A DNA stretch of 64,000 nt from Pelobates cultripes (taxonomy: Eukaryota; Chordata; Amphibia; Anura; Pelobatidae). The position numbers and the translations under genes were made by a program. The number at the start of each line of letters is the position of its first letter. Position 1 is the first letter of the stretch. The notes under the pieces are model-generated. The model searched no databases, was not told where the DNA came from, and worked only from the letters and a program-made list of their open reading frames with translations. The DNA is taken from positions 263,468,413-263,532,412 of the forward strand of contig OW240915.1 of NCBI GenBank assembly GCA_933207985.1, given 5' to 3'. Below, in pieces: positions 45,160 to 56,538 of the stretch.

Positions 45160-46790
45160 TTCTTCTTTATCTATTGAAATATTTAAATCTCTTTGCCATT
45201 TATCAATGACTTTTATTTAATAGCCTTCTCTATATCCTCCATTAATCGACTATAATGTGTTAATAACCCCTTACTATCTTTTGTTTGGAGAAGATTAGTT
45301 AGCTTTTGTATTTTGTCTGATACCCCCTTATATAGATGGTTTTTAATATAACCCTTTACACTTAGGAAGTTAAAAAATTCTCTGTTTAATATATATATGC
45401 TGTTGTTATTGTGAAAAAGTCTTTATTTAATTTTATACATTATTATCCTTTACCTTGCCTATCCCAGATTCTTTCCATCTTTCTAGATGAATATCTTTGA
45501 TATTACATTTCAAAATATCAATATAATTTTTTGCAATAACTTTGTCTTTTAATCCCATACTTTTTATAATCTTATCCCAGTTTTGAAGAATATCTATGGT
45601 TATTTTAGAATAGGGGGTTTGATTTTCTTTAGCCTTCCCTTTCTTTACTCTTGTCTGAATCTGACGTTACCCAAAAAAGTGTAGTAAGATTCTGGGCGTT
45701 AGATAAATTCTGTTCTATTTTATACCATTTTTATTTTTATTATTATTTTGTATAGTTTAAATTGCATTTGTCAATCTACTCGCCATATATATATTTTCTA
45801 TATTGGGCATTTCCAATCCCCCCTGAGCTGGTCTTAACATCAGAAGATTCAAGCTCATTCTCAGATGTTTCCCCGCCATACACATTTCCTGAAATCTCTC
45901 TGTATCATTGTTAACTAGGCTCTTGATATATTAAGCGGGATTTGTCTAAACAAGTACAACCACTGGGGAAGAACATAGGATTTTAAAATATTTACTCCAA
46001 CAATGAAATGGGAATTCTTTTCCAGTCCATATGTTTTTTATTGGTTTGTTTTAGTAGAGGTAGAAAGTAATTTTTCAACAATCTTTGAAGTATTGGAACT
46101 AATTTGAATTCCAAGATAATTTAATTAATTTAACTTCACTTAAATCCATATTTATTACTTAACAATTTATTTTCTCTCTCTGTGATATTACTTCCTAATG
46201 CAATCAATTTTCCCCAATTCAACTTATATCCCCATATCTTCTAAAACAGTCGAATAATATACATTAACGCATCCATGGAACCTACTGGATCTTGAAGTGT
46301 TAAAATAACATCGTCGGCATATAAATTTAACTTAGATTGAATCTGATTAAATTGGAATCCTCATGTCCTTATTTTCTTTAATGGCCGCAGCCAAAGGTTC
46401 CAATTACATTATATACAGTAATGGAGACAGTTGGCATCCCTGTCTGGTTCCATTCTCCAATGTGAACCATCCAGAGCTAAATCCATTGTCTACTACTTTT
46501 GCTGATGGATTTATGTATAGTGCCATAATTGCCTCTAATATGGATCCCCCTAAACCAAATGCCACTAATGAGTGTTGTAGATAACATAACCCCACTCAAC
46601 CCTGTCAAACACTTTCTCTGCTTCTAATGTCAGGGTTAGGAGGGGGATTCTCTTTCTTTGCGCTATTTCTAGAATGTCTATTAGTTTACGGATACTGTAT
46701 GTTAATTATCTCCCCTGAACAAATCCCACCCGGTCCGGATGGATTATTTCCCCTATAATTATCTCCAATCGAGCTGCTATAATTGAAGAG
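45160..46790 (-). pseudogene. L1-clade LINE ORF2 fragment, decayed
   Basis: Minus-strand translation gives NGTRQGCQLSPLLYIM (about 46445-46404), then LNLYADDVILTLQDP (about 46330-46285), the reverse transcriptase centre with the catalytic Asp pair, then GGLEMPNIENIYM further on. Many frameshifts and stops. Both ends are undefined; the left end abuts the solo LTR's target duplication. Confidence 0.8.
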
Positions 46791-46799
46791 TATAATCTG

Positions 46800-47187
46800 A
46801 TATTGCATAGGTTTTATATATATATATATGTGTGTGTATGTGCATATATATGTGTGTGTGTGTGTGTTTGTATACATATATATATTTTTTTAAATTATAA
46901 ATGTATATATATATATATATATATATTAATACAAAAATACAGTTAGAATGAATTATATACATATATATATATATATGTTTTAATTATTACTATTTTGTAT
47001 TTATTATTTATATATATATAATTATATATATATTATATATATATATTATATATATATACATATATATATAATTTTATTCAAAGTGTATTTTGATATTAAT
47101 ATATGTATTAATATCAAAATACACTAATTATGAAATAATATATATATATATAATTTCATCATTAATATTATAGAAAAATATTTTTGC
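46800..47187. repeat. AT-rich microsatellite region
   Basis: Long (AT)n runs, TATATG, and an inverted pair around TATTAATATCAAAATACACT (about 47080-47125). Low complexity; no function inferred. Confidence 0.85.
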
Positions 47188-47192
47188 ATATG

Positions 47193-48303
47193 TGTTACGG
47201 TTGCCTCCAGGCTGGCTGGAAGTTGGACCGTAGAAAGGATGCTCCTAGCGCTCACCAAAGGACCATCAGCACCGTAGACACCATAACTACTGCGTAGACA
47301 CCATAAGTACTGCAGACTCCACGAACCGCCGCTGCTGGGCTAGAATCTCAGCTGGGCTAGAATACAGCCATGCTCCAGGTTCCAGTAGGTGAACCTCTTC
47401 CTTCTGTAGAGTGAAGCAGGATCAGGAACAAGAGCTCTTACAAGAGCTCAGTGGTTAAGAGAGTATGAAGAGCATAGCAATCCCTGTAGTGATTTTAGCT
47501 GTCGCCTACAAACATGAGTCAAGGCTGCAAGTTAGAGGGTCAAGTCGTTCTCATTTATTTGGCACCAAAGGGCCTTCTTTTATGCAGGTTTTCCTTAGAT
47601 AGGACCACCCACAGGGTTTTACAGAACAACCAATAACACACGTACATTACAGAAAACACTCCCAGCAATTACACACAAAATCCTCCCCTCTACCTGTGAT
47701 CTAATTATGGCACACAATGGGTTAACATAATTATCACAGGCAAGAAAAATACAGTTTTTATACATTTACTATAACTTTAAAACCATACATCCAATCTTCA
47801 TAAAAACCACATACTCGAACTCAGCACACTTAAAATAAAAAACATATCCAAAAATTAGACAATTCCCTCCAGTGGTTTAAAAGTTAGGTCGAAATCCTTT
47901 GTAACCAACTGAAGCATGGCTTTCCAGCCCAAACCAGTTCCACAGAGTCCTCTATCCTGGAGATAATTGGCTTAACTGGGTGTGGTAAGCCAACTATCTC
48001 CAGGTACAGAAAATATCCCCATTCACAACAACAGCAAAAATACACAAAAATACATAACTCATATCATACTGAACAGAACCCCCACATGCAACCTATCCCC
48101 AGATGGCTTGGATCTGAGAGCTCAATATATCCAAATAGTGCTCAGATCCCACAAACACAGTCAAATCGCCATACACACTAGGTCCATAGTCATGGGGCAG
48201 AAGGCTGGCAATTAGAAACATAGAAACATAGAATGTGACAGCAAATAAGAACCATTCGGCCCATCTAGTTACAAATAGCAGTTACAAATAGCAGTTTGTA
48301 ACA
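47193..48303 (-). repeat. Solo LTR (1.1 kb) with 5-bp TSD
   Basis: TGTTAC at one end and GTAACA at the other, with ATATG on both sides (47188-47192 and 48304-48308). On the minus strand a CCAAT-type box, CATAAAAG (about 47585-47578) and AATAAA (about 47560) follow one another as in a U3-R region. Near the end, 48210-48270 carries GAAACATAGAATGTGACAGC..CCATTCGGCCCATCTAG, a separate dispersed repeat or part of U3. Confidence 0.8.
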
Positions 48304-48308
48304 ATATG

Positions 48309-48955
48309 TATAATGATTTTTTTTCACTATATTTTCAGTTCCACAGATTGCTATTTCGGCAATGTGATCGCGATGTCATTGTGATCACATGGCTGCGGAG
48401 GACTGGACTTGCCAGAGGGGGACTACATTGGTTGTCAGGAAATCCACAGAAGCGGATTGCCTGTGTAGGTAAGTACCCTGAGATTCAGAGGACCGCATAC
48501 CATTATGGTGTTTTATGCCACTGTAATGACGTTTTAGCTCCCTTAATGTGAGATGGCATAGAATACCATAACAGCGTTAACAGGTTAATAATTATCATCT
48601 GCTTAATAACAATAGTCTGAAGTTGCTCTATCTCTTGTGCAGAGAGAGTCTGCCTGCGCTTTTGGTCTTAACATCCCTTTTGGGTGGGATCAGTTGGATA
48701 TGTAAATGGTTTCGGTTCTCTTTGTAATTGCAAGATGAGCTAAAATCAGCTTGAGATCTGAACATGGACCCACCGAAAGGCAAGCTACTAGAGTTGCTGT
48801 CTCTCAGTATTCTCTTGCACCCTGTTTCTTGCTCTACCTAGCAGGGATAAAATAAAATATATTTCTGTTTGAAAACGCAAACAAAATACATTTTATAATA
48901 CCGTGCTGATTAAAAACATTGTTGGCTATCAAATGTGCGTGGATTTAAATTTTTC
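48309..48955. other. Intergenic DNA
   Basis: A short inverted motif GTGATCGCGATGTCATTGTGATCAC at about 48364-48388 is the only structure noticed. No gene recognised. Confidence 0.4.
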
Positions 48956-48959
48956 AATT

Positions 48960-49795
48960 ATTTATTATTTTCTGGACGCCTTCTTGATAGTGGTCAGTTG
49001 GTTGGGAGTTGAGGCCTGGTTGGTAATTTGATTTTTATAGGATTTTGGATGTTGGCGGTAAGCTCAGACATGCAATCTTGTTATCTGAAAGTCAGTGGTT
49101 CTTAGCTGTGAATTGTGTCTGGCATAGTGGTATTATAGTCATGTTGGGCATATGTTCTTTGGTTTTGGCTAACTTTGTGGATTCTTGATTCTGTATTGCA
49201 ATGTTATTAAATAAAAATTGAAAAGAAAATGGAAGAACTGAGAATGACGGCAATGGGTAGATATACACGATATGTGGAAACGTGGAAACCTTGGGTAACA
49301 TTCTTAGAAACATACCCAGGTGCGTGAGGGCACGCAGAGGTAGTAACACAGTACTGTTAAGGAAAGGCGGATGAGAAGGGTAAAACTCTTCGACACAGCC
49401 CTTATTACCAGAGACCGAGGCGAACGCTGAGGGAGCTGCACAGGAGCCAGGAATGGACAACAGTTGGGTAATAGGGAAAACGGTTAGCATCAGCGGCTAG
49501 TGAGCTGCACGAGTAGCAGAGAGGGGCAAGAGGGATGTACAATGTATTACCTGGCAAGACCGACTTACAACTTGTCAATTCTCCACACCTCAGTCTGAAT
49601 TGTATGTATGAACTTAGTTAAGTTTTGTATGATGTCTATAATAAGTGCTATGCAATATGTCTGTACAAAATGGTCAAGTCGTTTCCTTATGTTCTGTACC
49701 TTTTATTTCTTACTGCACCTTGCATGATCTATGATTACGAGATCGAATTCGCTGCAAAACTCAAAAAATAAAATAAATTGAAAAAAAAAACTACA
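48960..49795 (+). mobile_element. 5'-truncated LINE 3' ends
   Basis: ATGGGTAGATATACACGATATGTGGAAACGTGG translates as MGRYTRYVETWKPWVTFLE, like the last residues of a frog L1 ORF2, then a 3' UTR to an A-rich end with AAATAAAATAAATTG at 49765-49790. A separate A-rich end at about 49205-49235 suggests two insertions one after the other. Confidence 0.5.
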
Positions 49796-49878
49796 GAAAG
49801 TGTTATACCAGCTAGGGCTAGTGGCTGTTGGCTCCTTTGTCTGTGTTGGCACCTTAGCTGCAGCATTTAGGGGCTCCA

Positions 49879-49959
49879 TTAACCCCATTAAGGACCAAAC
49901 TTCTGGAATAAAAGGGAAACATGACATGTTACACATGTCATGTGTCCTTAAGGGGTTAA
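49879..49959. mobile_element. 81-bp TTAA-flanked palindromic MITE, copy 2
   Basis: Same family and orientation as the CYP7A1 intron copy. The left repeat has one change (CCCCATTAAGGAC); the right one is intact and followed by TTAA. Confidence 0.75.
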
Positions 49960-50679
49960 ACTACTCCATTGAATAGTGATAGTGGGCTTATGTTTATGTT
50001 ATAATGTGGTCCCTAGGATCATGTAGCTTTACAAGAAAACATGCACTAGCAGAGGATAGAGAGGATGACAATGTATGTGCCCAAGCAGGAGACATGTAGA
50101 TGTTTGTGCAGTATAGACAGTGTGAAGAATCAGCTACTTGAATGCAGTGATATTCTACAAAAATCAATCAAATTAAAACACTGTAATTATATTCACAGTG
50201 AAAAGGAATAATCACCTAATGGTTAAATGGCATCCAGAGAATGCCAGAGAGACTTTAGGGTGAATGGTGGCAATGACTGGTGAGCAGTTGGATTTAATTT
50301 ATTGAACTATTTAATGTCAGTCTGAGACATATCAACTAGTTTAGATTGAAACCGAAAGTTATGGACTGTTTTTTTTTAAATTATTATTATTATTAACTAT
50401 TTATTTCTATGATTGCATGCGCAAATATTCTCTTATGTCATGTAAGAATATAAAATATAAAAGTTGTTTGGGTTACTGCTGATAACCTTTGCTATATGAA
50501 CTTAGAACCCCTAATTTTTAAAATCACAATTAAAACTTTTTTAGGTAAAAAATCCAGTGATTTTACCTGTAGGTCTTTAGAACAAAAATATTGTAGAGTA
50601 AATAAAGATTTTTTTTATATAATTAAAAAAAAATAATGTTTAATTAAAAATCATGAAGAACTAGTTTGTTTGTTTGTTT
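49960..50679. other. AT-rich DNA downstream of CYP7A1
   Basis: No gene or clear element recognised between the MITE and the CYP7A1 3' UTR. Confidence 0.45.
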
Positions 50680-52105
50680 TTGTACAGATTTTCGCTTTTA
50701 TTTCTGAAACTAAACATAAAACACAATATGTACACATTGAAAGTAAATTGTAAACATTTCTTGTGATATTATAATGCAACTTGAAGATTATTTACAAAAT
50801 ATAACATATTACTATAAATTGGCTTACAATAGACATGGATTTTGTACAGTATATATATATATGCATATTCATAAAAGATAATAATTAATTGCTTGTTGCA
50901 ATGATATGTTTAAAAACTCCAGTTGCAACCTTGATCAAGTAATGACAATTATGAGGTAAATAGTGGTAGCATTTGTACAAATACTAACATTACATAAATG
51001 TTGATGTAAAACTGTGCACAAAATACATAGCATTTCTATAAAAATATAGTAATGCAAGCAATTAAATATTAATATTTACAAGGTAATTATAGTTAAAACA
51101 CTATAAACAGCCACATAGAGTAGTATATTGTCACCTTATTTTGGCAGAATTTTTTTTAGATAATTACACACTTTACAGGTATATATAAAATTCAAAATAT
51201 ACACAATAAATATATTTGCAAATTAGAACTGTAAATAATTCTTTACTCTGTGAACACATGCAATGCATCTACGAGCCTGTTCCTTTGTTTAATTTGATAT
51301 AGCACCATCTAATTCCTGCATCTTACAGCTCTAGTTGAGCAACTAATTCGACTACTTTGTTGTCAATTTTCTAAGTTTTTTATGTGCACTATTGCAGATA
51401 TCTCTCAAAGACGAATGGCTAATGTAGTTAAGTTGGCTATTTGTAAGCTGTAAATCGCATAAAAGCATATTTATTTATTTTGTAGATTTTTTAAATCCCG
51501 CATGGAGAGAATTGACTCCAAATATTAACAAATTAGGCCTTGCATACTACACAATTAATTGAATCGAGTTGGCAATAACTTAATTTAGAGAAAACTGAAA
51601 AAAAAAAAATTCTTCAGCTCAAGTGGATTGGATTTTTTTTTCTCTAGACAATTATTTTGTCCTTAATACATGAGTTGTTTTTAAACTTGCCACAACTTAA
51701 TTCGTGTTCTAATACATTTTCAAAATAATATGTTATTCGCTTTGTAATGCTGAGTCAACTGAACTGCAGGCTAACAAGATGGCATCAATGGATGGATGCA
51801 GTACATCGTTCTTAAATACAGGAATCAACTTCTTATTTATATATCAATGAAAACTATACATTGCATTAATATTTGGATCTCAGATACGTGTTTCATTTTG
51901 TTGTTTGCTTTGTATGGAACACATTGATCTCACTATATATTTTGTCTATTTTGGGGTATTTGAACAGAGCATTCTATTATCTGCTTATTCTGGTGTGTGC
52001 TTTGCTCTTTTTTGTATTTTCCATACTTATTAAAGCCCCTGAGTCTATACGAGTTAGTGAACAGTTTTAATCCTGGTATATTTAAATTTCTGCAAACCAT
52101 GGTGG
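50680..52105 (-). other. CYP7A1: Probable CYP7A1 3' UTR
   Basis: The 1.4 kb downstream of the stop contains no recognisable transposon, unlike most of the window. It is AT-rich with many ATTTA pentamers on the minus strand, the motif linked to rapid CYP7A1 mRNA turnover in mammals. A candidate AATAAA lies on the minus strand at 50702-50697, giving a UTR length close to that of mammalian CYP7A1. Another AATAAA lies near 51471-51480, so an earlier polyadenylation site is possible. Confidence 0.45.
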
Positions 52106-55100
52106 CTATGCTTTTAACTTGTATCTGAAATCTACATCATGTGTTGGCTGTAATATCCCCAGCCCTGCACGGGATTGATCTAAAGGTGGAATTTTTGTAT
52201 TTTTGTCTATGATTTCTATATCGAAGTATGAAATCAACAGAGTCAGTAACTGTTTAATCTCATGAACAGCAAATTGTCGCCCTGGGCACTTGGTTTTTCC
52301 TGATCCAAAGGGCAAATAATAGTATTTTAATTTTCGGCCTTTTAGGTAAAAGTTGGTCTTTGGCTTTAGATTTTCATCCAGGTAACGATCATATTTGAAA
52401 GTCTGCAAAAAGACACAGAAATTGAAACATTAGATTGGAATTCAATGTAAATGTTAATTCTCTAAGTTAATACTAAAGATAGATGGGGACTTTCTGAGTT
52501 TGACCCTGAGGCTTAGGTTTGGAGGCCAAATACCAAGCCTTCAAAATAATGCATTTATTCATTAGCAGGGAATGTTACACTCCTGGGCTGCTCCCACTCT
52601 GAACAGAGTTTTTTCCCCATTTAGTTGCAACCATGGCCCCTTACTGTGCAGTCGCATCTAATTTTTGCCTATCCCTTATATTTAGGGTTATCTGTCCTCT
52701 TACTTTTTCTTAAGAGGGGGATAATTTGAGGAACATCAAATGTTCTATGTTCCAAATTATGGTTATGTGATCTGAAGAAGGTTCTTTAACCCCTTAAGGA
52801 CCAAACTTCTGGAATAAAAGGGAATCATGACATGTCACACATGTCATGTGTCCATAAGGGGTTAAAGAAACTGCATTACCACTGTATGAGAAACAAAAAT
52901 TACAATTACTTACCAAAGGGTCTTCATAAACTTCGGGGTCCAGATGTATTGTCTGTGGGTAAAGTGCTACAATGTCGTCTTTTCGGATGGTGTAAGACTC
53001 GTTGTTGTCAAGTTGTAGAGCAAAGTTTTCCTTAGCAACTCTGATATTAAGGGATGCACTGGAAAGCCTCATCGATTCTTTAATTATGCTATCTATGTAA
53101 ATAAAATCCATTAAAATGGTTAACTCTATCTTTACAAACGATTTCACATGCAACTTCTACTAAATCTACCATAATTTTCAAACCCTTATTTTTTTACATC
53201 CATCACATTACCATTTTTAACGACATACCATGCAATGTTAACTGAATCTGAAAAAGTATATTGTGACCCAGAACACAAAATAAACTTTTAGATCACATGA
53301 TGCATAATGGAAGATCCCATAAAAAGAACCCGTTAGTACTCAGTCCCCTATTGGCAACGGTTTCCTGTTAGCAATATACTCATCTCAGATTCACTCTGTT
53401 TGGCTGTGTATATTGTAACAATAGTAAACGTACCTAGAACAGGCATTTCATCAAGCTGTTGACGGTTGAGGAATATGTATTTTCCATCAAAGCCGATTTT
53501 CTGAGATGCCTTCTCTAAAACTTGATGAACTTCTTCACTAGCAGCTTTCATTGCTCTTGGGCACCTATTAAAATAAAATACATTTAGTTAGGTAAAGCAC
53601 ATCATATAGTAATTATACTTGGTATTTATTATAACTTTTATTTTGAACAATAACATTAAATTATAAGAATTAGTAAATATATTTCTTGTAAAGCCAAAAT
53701 CTTCTTTATTTTATACCTAAGAAGGTGGAATACACTCCAGAATGTGGCAGGTAGTGTGTTTGCTTGAGAAGCCCAGAGGACAGCCAAGTGTGTCTTTGCT
53801 TTGTCCATGTCACTTAAAGTGGAGAGCGTGTCATTTAAAAACATTCTGAGAGTTATAAGGTCAGAAATATTATTCCTCTTTCTCAAGTTCTCATGCATCA
53901 AGTCTTTGGCAAGGTTCTCTCTAGCACTGTGGGCAGTTTTGAACACATGAATTGGAAGACCTGCTACCAGCGCAGGGAATATTTTGTCAAACTCCTTAAA
54001 ATTTTCTAATGCATTGAGGATAAGTGCCCTCTGTGCTTCCTGTCTTGCAATATTTGGATCTTCTTTTGAATTGAACTCATTCCCAAAGAGTGTTAAGTAA
54101 CCAGACTCAAACATCACACGGTAGCAGAATGCATAGAGGCCATCGGTTACCCAGTCTTTGTTGGTTACTTTAAATGTGTTGGGTTGTAACATGGTGTGTT
54201 GAAGATTTTCCATCATGGATGCAATGAGAGGGTCTAGTGCATCACCTTGAAGAGTTCTCATAAAGGTTTCATGAACATTTTCGGTTGTCTTGCCATCTGT
54301 GGGATCTATGCTGCTGTGGCCAAAAGCCTGAATGACAGAAGGAATAAGAAATATAGTTCATGTTTAGAAATTCGTACATTAAAAGTAATGAGCAAGATCC
54401 ATAATGTAACGCGCCAAAGCGTCATCTAATATATTATAAATCTTACAATGAGTTAGCACTAAATACTTCAAAATTTCTCATAAACGATATAATATTGGGG
54501 ATTATCTAATATAATAGGAGTAAGATAAAACATGGTTATCAAAGCCAATCATGTTATATATAACCAGCCAAGTTTTACAATGTCATTTAACAACATCTGA
54601 AAATAAATGTTAGATAACATTCAGAACAACCCTTCATTTCATACCTTGGCTGAGGTTGCATAGTGGAATTTCTGCCAATCGAAATGTTTTCCGGAACGCA
54701 TCACTGAGTTGAAGGAGAAAGGGTCTGTGACAAAATGAACAAACTTTCCAGCAATTTTGCAGGTAAAAATATGCCCATATTTGTTTTGTCTCGATCTGAG
54801 AAATTCGAGAGGATTAGCACCAAATTGCAAGGCACATCCTAGATATGGAATTAGGCCATTCTCCAGAGGTGGCTCTCCAGGATGTCTACAGAGAAAGAGA
54901 GACCATAGCATATTATGTAGCCACTAAACTGCCAAAATACATAACTTATTTCTTATTTAAAGCCATAGTCATTATCTTATATGGCTAAACCTGAACATGA
55001 TTCCAAATTAATTTTACATGCTTAGCGGGCCTTTTTGTGTTTAAAACTTGGCCTTTAGCCCATTAAAGACTATGAAAGCTACTATGGAGGTTAAATCAAC

Positions 55101-56267
55101 AAAAGAAATCAAACACTTGATAGCTATGACATGAGGCAATTATTGGCACATATTTACTACTGGATTTATTGAAGGAATTCCCACCCTTTTTCATGTTTAA
55201 AACTTGGTGAATTTAGTTTAATCCCCAAAAGACATTTAAACCAAAATCATAATATGATCCCTAGACACCATATGGCAGCATGGGATGGCCTACCTATTTA
55301 GCATTTGAGTCTCTATTCAGCCGTGCTATCATGAAATAAGTACGACACAGTATTTTGGAATAGAGATTCTAAATACCAGATTGCGACAATGGCATTGACA
55401 GATCTTGATCTTCAAGAGGTAATACCACATTAAGTATATTACATTGTTCAGAAAATAATTCAAAGTATATTTCATGTTTTAATTATTTGTTGCATAGAAA
55501 CACTTTATGTTTTGTACTTCTTTCATTTTTCTTTTCAGTGTAAAAGTTACTGTTGTGTGTAAATTACATGAATTTGTTTTAGGAATAAGGGTCATAATAA
55601 AGTAATCTTTATTGAGAAATACAATAATAATTTGAAAAAAGACACGTATAGACAGAATTAGGAGAACAATCGAATTTTGCAAGTAAACAATCAGGATAGT
55701 TTTGCTTTAAATTATTTTAGGAAGTAAGAGAAATTGTGACCTTTAATCTTTGAAATATATATATTGCACCTCGATGCAGGGCCTACTGTGTCTGTGATCT
55801 ATACATATCTATAGATAGATAAACAAAGTGAAGTGCTAGGAAACCGGTTGCTGTAACAATATTTGTTTTCTAATTAAGACTGTAAAAAAATAACGAGTGG
55901 ATAATGCATTCCAACACAATTTACAATATCTAATCACTAACAGGGAATTATGATGAGTTGACTAGATACTTGCAAGATGTAGGTCAAAGTAACTGAATTG
56001 AAGAAATAAAGTCTGTTGAATCGATTGATCTCCATCTTGGCTATTTTATCCTACATATTGCAACTCAACTGCTAACTAACTGCAATTCTCTGCTTAGTGA
56101 AAATTACCCCAGGGTAGTTTGTATAATTGTCACTGCACTATATAATTAAATTATTTAAAAGTGTAGAAAAATAATGTTTTTCCTTACCGTCTTCGGATGC
56201 CAACGATAAGCCAGAAAAAACAACATAGTGCGACCACCAATCCCCATATCAGTGATATAGTAAGCAT
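52106..56267 (-). CDS. CYP7A1: Cholesterol 7-alpha-monooxygenase (cytochrome P450 7A1), six coding exons
   Basis: The enzyme 7-alpha-hydroxylates cholesterol in the endoplasmic reticulum and is the first, rate-limiting step of the classical bile-acid pathway. Coding exons on the minus strand, with GT..AG introns: 56267-56188, 54885-54645, 54327-53717, 53564-53434, 53092-52914 and 52402-52106. Their lengths are 80, 241, 611, 131, 179 and 297 bases, which join in frame to 512 residues plus a TAG stop. Exon 1 encodes the N-terminal membrane anchor ending in three arginines, followed by [16 protein letters not shown]. Exon 3 holds the I-helix segment [14 protein letters not shown], where the usual P450 acid-threonine pair is replaced by an asparagine type typical of CYP7A. 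Exon 5 holds the K-helix ExxR (KESMR). Exon 6 holds the haem loop [11 protein letters not shown] with the cysteine ligand. Human CYP7A1 has 504 residues; most of the excess is a short insertion in exon 3 before the [12 protein letters not shown] segment. No frameshift or stop is seen. CYP7A1 is preferred to CYP7B1 or CYP8B1 because of near family-identical blocks around exons 2, 3 and 6. Confidence 0.97.
52786..52865. mobile_element. 80-bp TTAA-flanked palindromic MITE in CYP7A1 intron 5
   Basis: TTAA, then CCCCTTAAGGAC, ending with the inverted form (one mismatch, TCCATAAGGGG) and TTAA. The core carries CTTCTGGAATAAAAGGGAA and the half-palindrome CATGACATGT. A TTAA target with CCC-type ends is typical of piggyBac/Kolobok-type MITEs. 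Two more copies lie at 13952-14031 and 49879-49959. It sits between exons 5 and 6, about 50 bases from the exon 5 donor, without touching splice sites. Confidence 0.75.
54886..56187 (-). other. CYP7A1: CYP7A1 intron 1
   Basis: Intron of 1302 bases with GT donor at 56187-56186 and AG acceptor at 54887-54886. AT-rich; no transposon, RNA gene or second coding segment was recognised in it. Confidence 0.85.
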
Positions 56268-56363
56268 TGTTTCTGGAATGACGTTCTGATCAGTGACCAA
56301 GGATGGAGCACACTGTTAGTCTAAAGCCAAGAGCAGTGCTGGACAGTAGGACAGAGGACCAAT

Positions 56364-56371
56364 CTTTTATA
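56364..56371 (-). promoter_or_regulatory. CYP7A1: TATA box of CYP7A1
   Basis: TATAAAAG on the minus strand lies about 100 bases upstream of the CYP7A1 start codon (56267). This places transcription start near 56335-56340 and gives a 5' UTR of about 70 nt. No upstream ATG in a better context was seen between the two. The start site itself is inferred. Confidence 0.75.
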
Positions 56372-56423
56372 CACTCACAAAAAAGGGGGTTGCAAAGCTG
56401 GTGAACTGTAGTAATAGCTGAAA

Positions 56424-56436
56424 GGTATTAATTAAC
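56424..56436 (-). promoter_or_regulatory. CYP7A1: HNF1-like site in CYP7A1 proximal promoter
   Basis: GTTAATTAATACC on the minus strand matches the HNF1 consensus GTTAATNATTAAC at 11 of 13 positions. It lies between the TATA box and the BARE-II-like site. HNF1 is a known liver activator of CYP7A1 in mammals. A short match of this kind can arise by chance in AT-rich DNA. Confidence 0.4.
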
Positions 56437-56519
56437 CTCAATGCAATAGGCAACTTTTTTTTTTACGATAGAAAATCTTTGCCAAAAAAAAAAAAAAAAG
56501 TTAAAGGCTATTGCAGAAT

Positions 56520-56538
56520 TGGCCTTGAACTTTGTTCA
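56520..56538 (-). promoter_or_regulatory. CYP7A1: BARE-II-like composite site (HNF4 DR1 plus LRH-1) of CYP7A1
   Basis: The minus strand reads TGAACAAAGTTCAAGGCCA. It contains a DR1 (TGAACA-A-AGTTCA, 56526-56538), the binding form for HNF4-alpha-type receptors, overlapping TCAAGGCCA (56520-56528), the extended half-site for LRH-1 (NR5A2). The same overlapping arrangement defines bile-acid response element II of mammalian CYP7A1 promoters, at a similar distance (here about 180-200 bases) from the start of transcription. Further AGTTCA half-sites lie just upstream at 56541-56557. The motif is seen; function is inferred from the family. Confidence 0.75.

Noticed and set aside
46800..47187. AT-rich region as a possible replication origin or matrix attachment site
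   Set aside because: Simple AT microsatellites; no evidence beyond composition.
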